Origin: Methanobacterium sp. UBA176
GTDB lineage: Archaea > Methanobacteriota > Methanobacteria > Methanobacteriales > Methanobacteriaceae
DNA length: 16,222 nt
Assembly (NCBI GenBank): GCA_002505765.1
Contig: DAVZ01000021.1
Span: 1 to 16,222 of the forward strand
Reading direction: 5' to 3'
The position numbers and the translations under genes are program-made. The notes below the pieces were generated by a model that was given only the letters and a program-made list of their open reading frames with translations, was not told the DNA's origin and searched no databases. Positions 14,780-16,222 of the stretch are shown in pieces (positions within the stretch are counted from its first letter, which is position 1; every line of letters begins with the position of its first letter).

Positions 14780-15040
14780 ATGACTCATAAAAAACTTGAA
14801 GAATTAAGAACTGCCCTTAAAAATAAAGATTGTAACATAGAAAAGCATTCTAATGTTGTAGAAGTTACCTTTGCAAATGCAGGGGATGCAGACTGGTTTG
14901 AAAATATTTTTGAATTTTTACAAAAAGAGTCTGCAGCTTGTTGTTTAATGCCCATCAGACCTAAGAACGCACCACCCAAGTTTATATTCAATGTAAAAGA
15001 TATGGATGGATTGATTAGGCTTATAAAGAGCCTTATATAA
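14780..15040 (+). CDS. Hypothetical protein coupled to the AI-2E permease
   Basis: An 86-aa soluble protein, not recognised. It begins MTHKKLEELRTALKNKDCNI, and has two Cys (residues 54-55, AACCLMP) and a C-terminal helix (MDGLIRLIKSLI). The alternation of strands and helices (VVEVTFANAGDADWFENIFE, PPKFIFNVKD) suggests a small alpha/beta domain. It starts 7 nt after the permease gene, and its ribosome site GAGG (14771-14774) overlaps the permease stop codon, so the two products are made together. A cytoplasmic accessory or regulatory role is possible but unsupported. Confidence 0.7.
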   Translation: MTHKKLEELRTALKNKDCNIEKHSNVVEVTFANAGDADWFENIFEFLQKESAACCLMPIRPKNAPPKFIFNVKDMDGLIRLIKSLI

Positions 15041-15215
15041 TGTTATATCTAATTTCTTCATTCTACAGCTTAAAATCTATCAAAATCTCTGTTTTTGACG
15101 GCAAAACAAATTTTTGCATGCACCGATTTTAGCAAGGTTTGCAGTAACTAAGTTGCTGCCACAGAACTTAAGTTCTGTAAGAATTTTAATCCAACTTTAA
15201 AAAAGGTGAAGGATA
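15041..15215. other. Hairpin-rich gap with a second palindromic repeat
   Basis: No gene is seen here. From about 15075 the sequence resembles the core of the element at 6629-6756 (AAAATC, TTTTGACG, GCAAAACAAA, TTTTTGCATGC, GATTTTA). It then passes into a run of small hairpins ending at 15178. Confidence 0.45.
15101..15178 (+). repeat. Tandem hairpins, including an 18-bp perfect palindrome
   Basis: Four stems follow one another. GCAAAA (15101-15106) pairs with TTTTGC (15112-15117). GCAA (15132-15135) pairs with TTGC (15139-15142). GCAGTAAC (15141-15148) pairs with GTTGCTGC (15152-15159) with one U-G pair. ACAGAACTT (15161-15169) pairs with AAGTTCTGT (15170-15178), a perfect palindrome. They lie 60-140 bp after the AI-2E operon, so they may be a processed 3' end, a regulator site or mobile-repeat debris. 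Confidence 0.5.
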
Positions 15216-15359
15216 TTGATAGCTGATCAGACTTATAAAAAAAGGAAAATTAAGTGGTTTTTAATGATTGATAACTACGTACTGGTAAATTCTTTTAGAG
15301 CTTTATCTATATTTTCGTTGCTCTATGTTTACGCAATCAGGGCTAAAATTGTGGGTTGA
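15216..15359 (+). CDS. Possible small protein, 47 aa, TTG start
   Basis: A purine-rich GGTGAAGG (about 15205-15212) lies 3 nt before TTG 15216. The frame reads basic IADQTYKKRKIKWF, then NYVLVNSFRALSIFSLLYVY with a weak hydrophobic stretch, and stops at 15357. No family is recognised. The Shine-Dalgarno match is the only positive sign; it may be a chance frame in decayed DNA. Confidence 0.25.
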   Translation: MIADQTYKKRKIKWFLMIDNYVLVNSFRALSIFSLLYVYAIRAKIVG

Positions 15360-15792
15360 TGTATGCAATTAAAAATAGAGATTTTACCTTAATCTTGCTT
15401 TCCAGAGACATGTATTATTTTAATGCGCTGATCATCTTCCAAATGGGATTTATGAAATTCTGCCCGTATTAACCGCTTTTTAATTATGACTTTAGAGATG
15501 GGCTTTAATTTTGATAGTTAGAATGAATCCGGGGAAATTGAGTTACACTTTTTAACAACAGAAAAACAGGGAAACGCAACTTAGAAATTATTCTAAAGTT
15601 AGAAGCCCCTTCTATTTACCCATATTAATCTTATTTTCCGGTGTTGTTGTAATTTATGGAATTATATATATTAATATTATTAGCTGTAATAATTAGAAAT
15701 AATAAAAGTAATTAATTACAAAATTGGGTGTTGATTATGAAAAATATGAAAAAACCTCATGATGATTAATCAAAACTAAATATAAAAAGTGA
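15360..15792. other. Decayed coding debris, no intact gene
   Basis: Several short frames look protein-like but lack starts. On the minus strand about 15389-15515 reads SKVIIKKRLIRAEFHKSHLE, then DDQRIKIIHVSGKQD and a stop. On the plus strand a frame from ATG 15523 has TAA at codon 11 and then reads QQKNRETQLRNYSKV with a membrane-like segment (FYLPILILFSGVVVIYGII) to TAG 15694. A nine-codon frame starts at 15738. I take these as remnants; none is assigned to a family. Confidence 0.35.
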
Positions 15793-16071
15793 TCATCGAG
15801 CCTTATATCTCTTATCAAACTTTCTCCATGATTTAGCAATATATGGCTCGCATTTATCCAATTCGGTTAAAAGACAAGATCTAATATTTTCACTCTTTAC
15901 CCTTTGTTTTTTACCTATATATTTATTGATATTATTGAAAACCTCCTCTAAAATATTCTTTTTTTCTTCCACACTGTATCCCGCATCAATGGCTGCTTTT
16001 TGAAGAGAACCTTTAATTTTATTTGGATTAAATGGTTCAATTGTCCCTTTTCTTTTTACTACCTTTGTCAA
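15793..16071 (-). CDS. Stand-alone ATP-cone domain protein
   Basis: The 92-aa protein opens with the ATP-cone signature VVKRKGTIEPFNPNKIKGSL, followed by AAIDAGYS and helices with VKSENIRSCLLTELDKCEP and a basic C-terminal KSWRKFDKRYKAR. ATP-cones bind ATP/dATP and act as allosteric domains in anaerobic and class I ribonucleotide reductases and in the repressor NrdR. Here there is neither the NrdR zinc ribbon nor a reductase, so it is an orphan cone. The start is TTG at 16071: AGGTG (16080-16076) lies 4 nt upstream and there is no nearby in-frame ATG. It may sense nucleotides and partner another protein; that is inference. The domain call is strong. Confidence 0.8.
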   Translation of the reverse strand: MTKVVKRKGTIEPFNPNKIKGSLQKAAIDAGYSVEEKKNILEEVFNNINKYIGKKQRVKSENIRSCLLTELDKCEPYIAKSWRKFDKRYKAR

Positions 16072-16174
16072 ATTAACACCTAGTATGATATCTATATTTT
16101 TGTTTATTTATGAATTTCGGGGTTGTAAAGTTATTTGGGGTTGAGCAGATTTATTGGAATATTTTTGACTTTAT

Positions 16175-16222
16175 ATGTCTTTGTTTAGTGAAAGAACAAT
16201 AATTAACGAATATGAAATATTG
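16175..16222 (+). CDS. Possible 5' end of a gene cut by the window edge
   Basis: ATG 16175 opens 16 codons (MSLFSERTIINEYEIL) with no stop before the window ends. There is no Shine-Dalgarno site, but an AT-rich TATA-like stretch (GATTTATTGG, about 16148-16157) at leaderless distance could serve it. It is divergent from the ATP-cone gene. The piece is too short to identify and could be a chance frame. Confidence 0.3.
   Translation, partial: MSLFSERTIINEYEIL

Overview
The window looks like chromosomal DNA of a methanogenic archaeon of the order Methanobacteriales, most likely Methanobacterium. The base composition is AT-rich and the Shine-Dalgarno sites are of the GAGGTG type. Several promoters carry the archaeal TATA box (TTTATATA), and some genes start leaderless. 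The protein families also fit this group: a DUF2206 membrane protein, paired DUF308 proteins, a DUF998 protein, a methanobacterial-type zinc ribbon and a stand-alone ATP-cone protein. No tRNA, rRNA or CRISPR array was seen. The genus call rests on remembered family resemblance, not on a search.

Left end (1-3428): a cluster rich in nucleases. On the minus strand lie a ribonuclease HIII gene with a one-base frameshift in an A6 run near its N-terminus, and an unrecognised gene that lacks an ordinary start codon. On the plus strand lie a three-part protein (TBP-like N-terminus, CxxC/CxH zinc site, PIN nuclease) and an Mrr-like PD-(D/E)xK nuclease. The RNase HIII and PIN genes diverge from 37 bp holding two interleaved TATA boxes, and both appear leaderless. 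This is the best candidate here for an undescribed system acting on nucleic acids.

Gene graveyard (3425-5457): an 18-bp perfect direct repeat brackets about 2 kb. Inside are one intact 70-aa gene and three dead genes: a DUF7000-like gene with frameshifts, a dimeric alpha/beta-barrel monooxygenase-like gene with one nonsense codon, and an Imm5-like putative immunity gene with four in-frame stops. The repeat may mark an insertion or a deletion-prone segment.

Middle (5458-9059): a DUF308 membrane protein; a damaged zinc-ribbon gene whose 3' half is a 128-bp palindromic repeat; a small lipoprotein; a DUF998 and a second membrane protein in tandem; and a 612-bp internally deleted insertion sequence with 13-bp terminal inverted repeats.

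Right part (9060-16222): an 822-aa DUF2206 membrane protein, transposase debris, a small membrane peptide gene with a good promoter, a broken membrane-protein gene, a second DUF308 paralogue of the same length as the first (158 aa), an AI-2E-family permease coupled to an 86-aa protein, and a 750-bp gap containing tandem hairpins and another copy of the palindromic repeat. The window ends with an ATP-cone protein started by TTG and the first 16 codons of a possible gene.

Overall this is an accessory region shaped by decay and repeat insertion, with at least five disrupted host genes and two transposase remnants. Its intact genes mostly encode membrane proteins and nucleic-acid enzymes.
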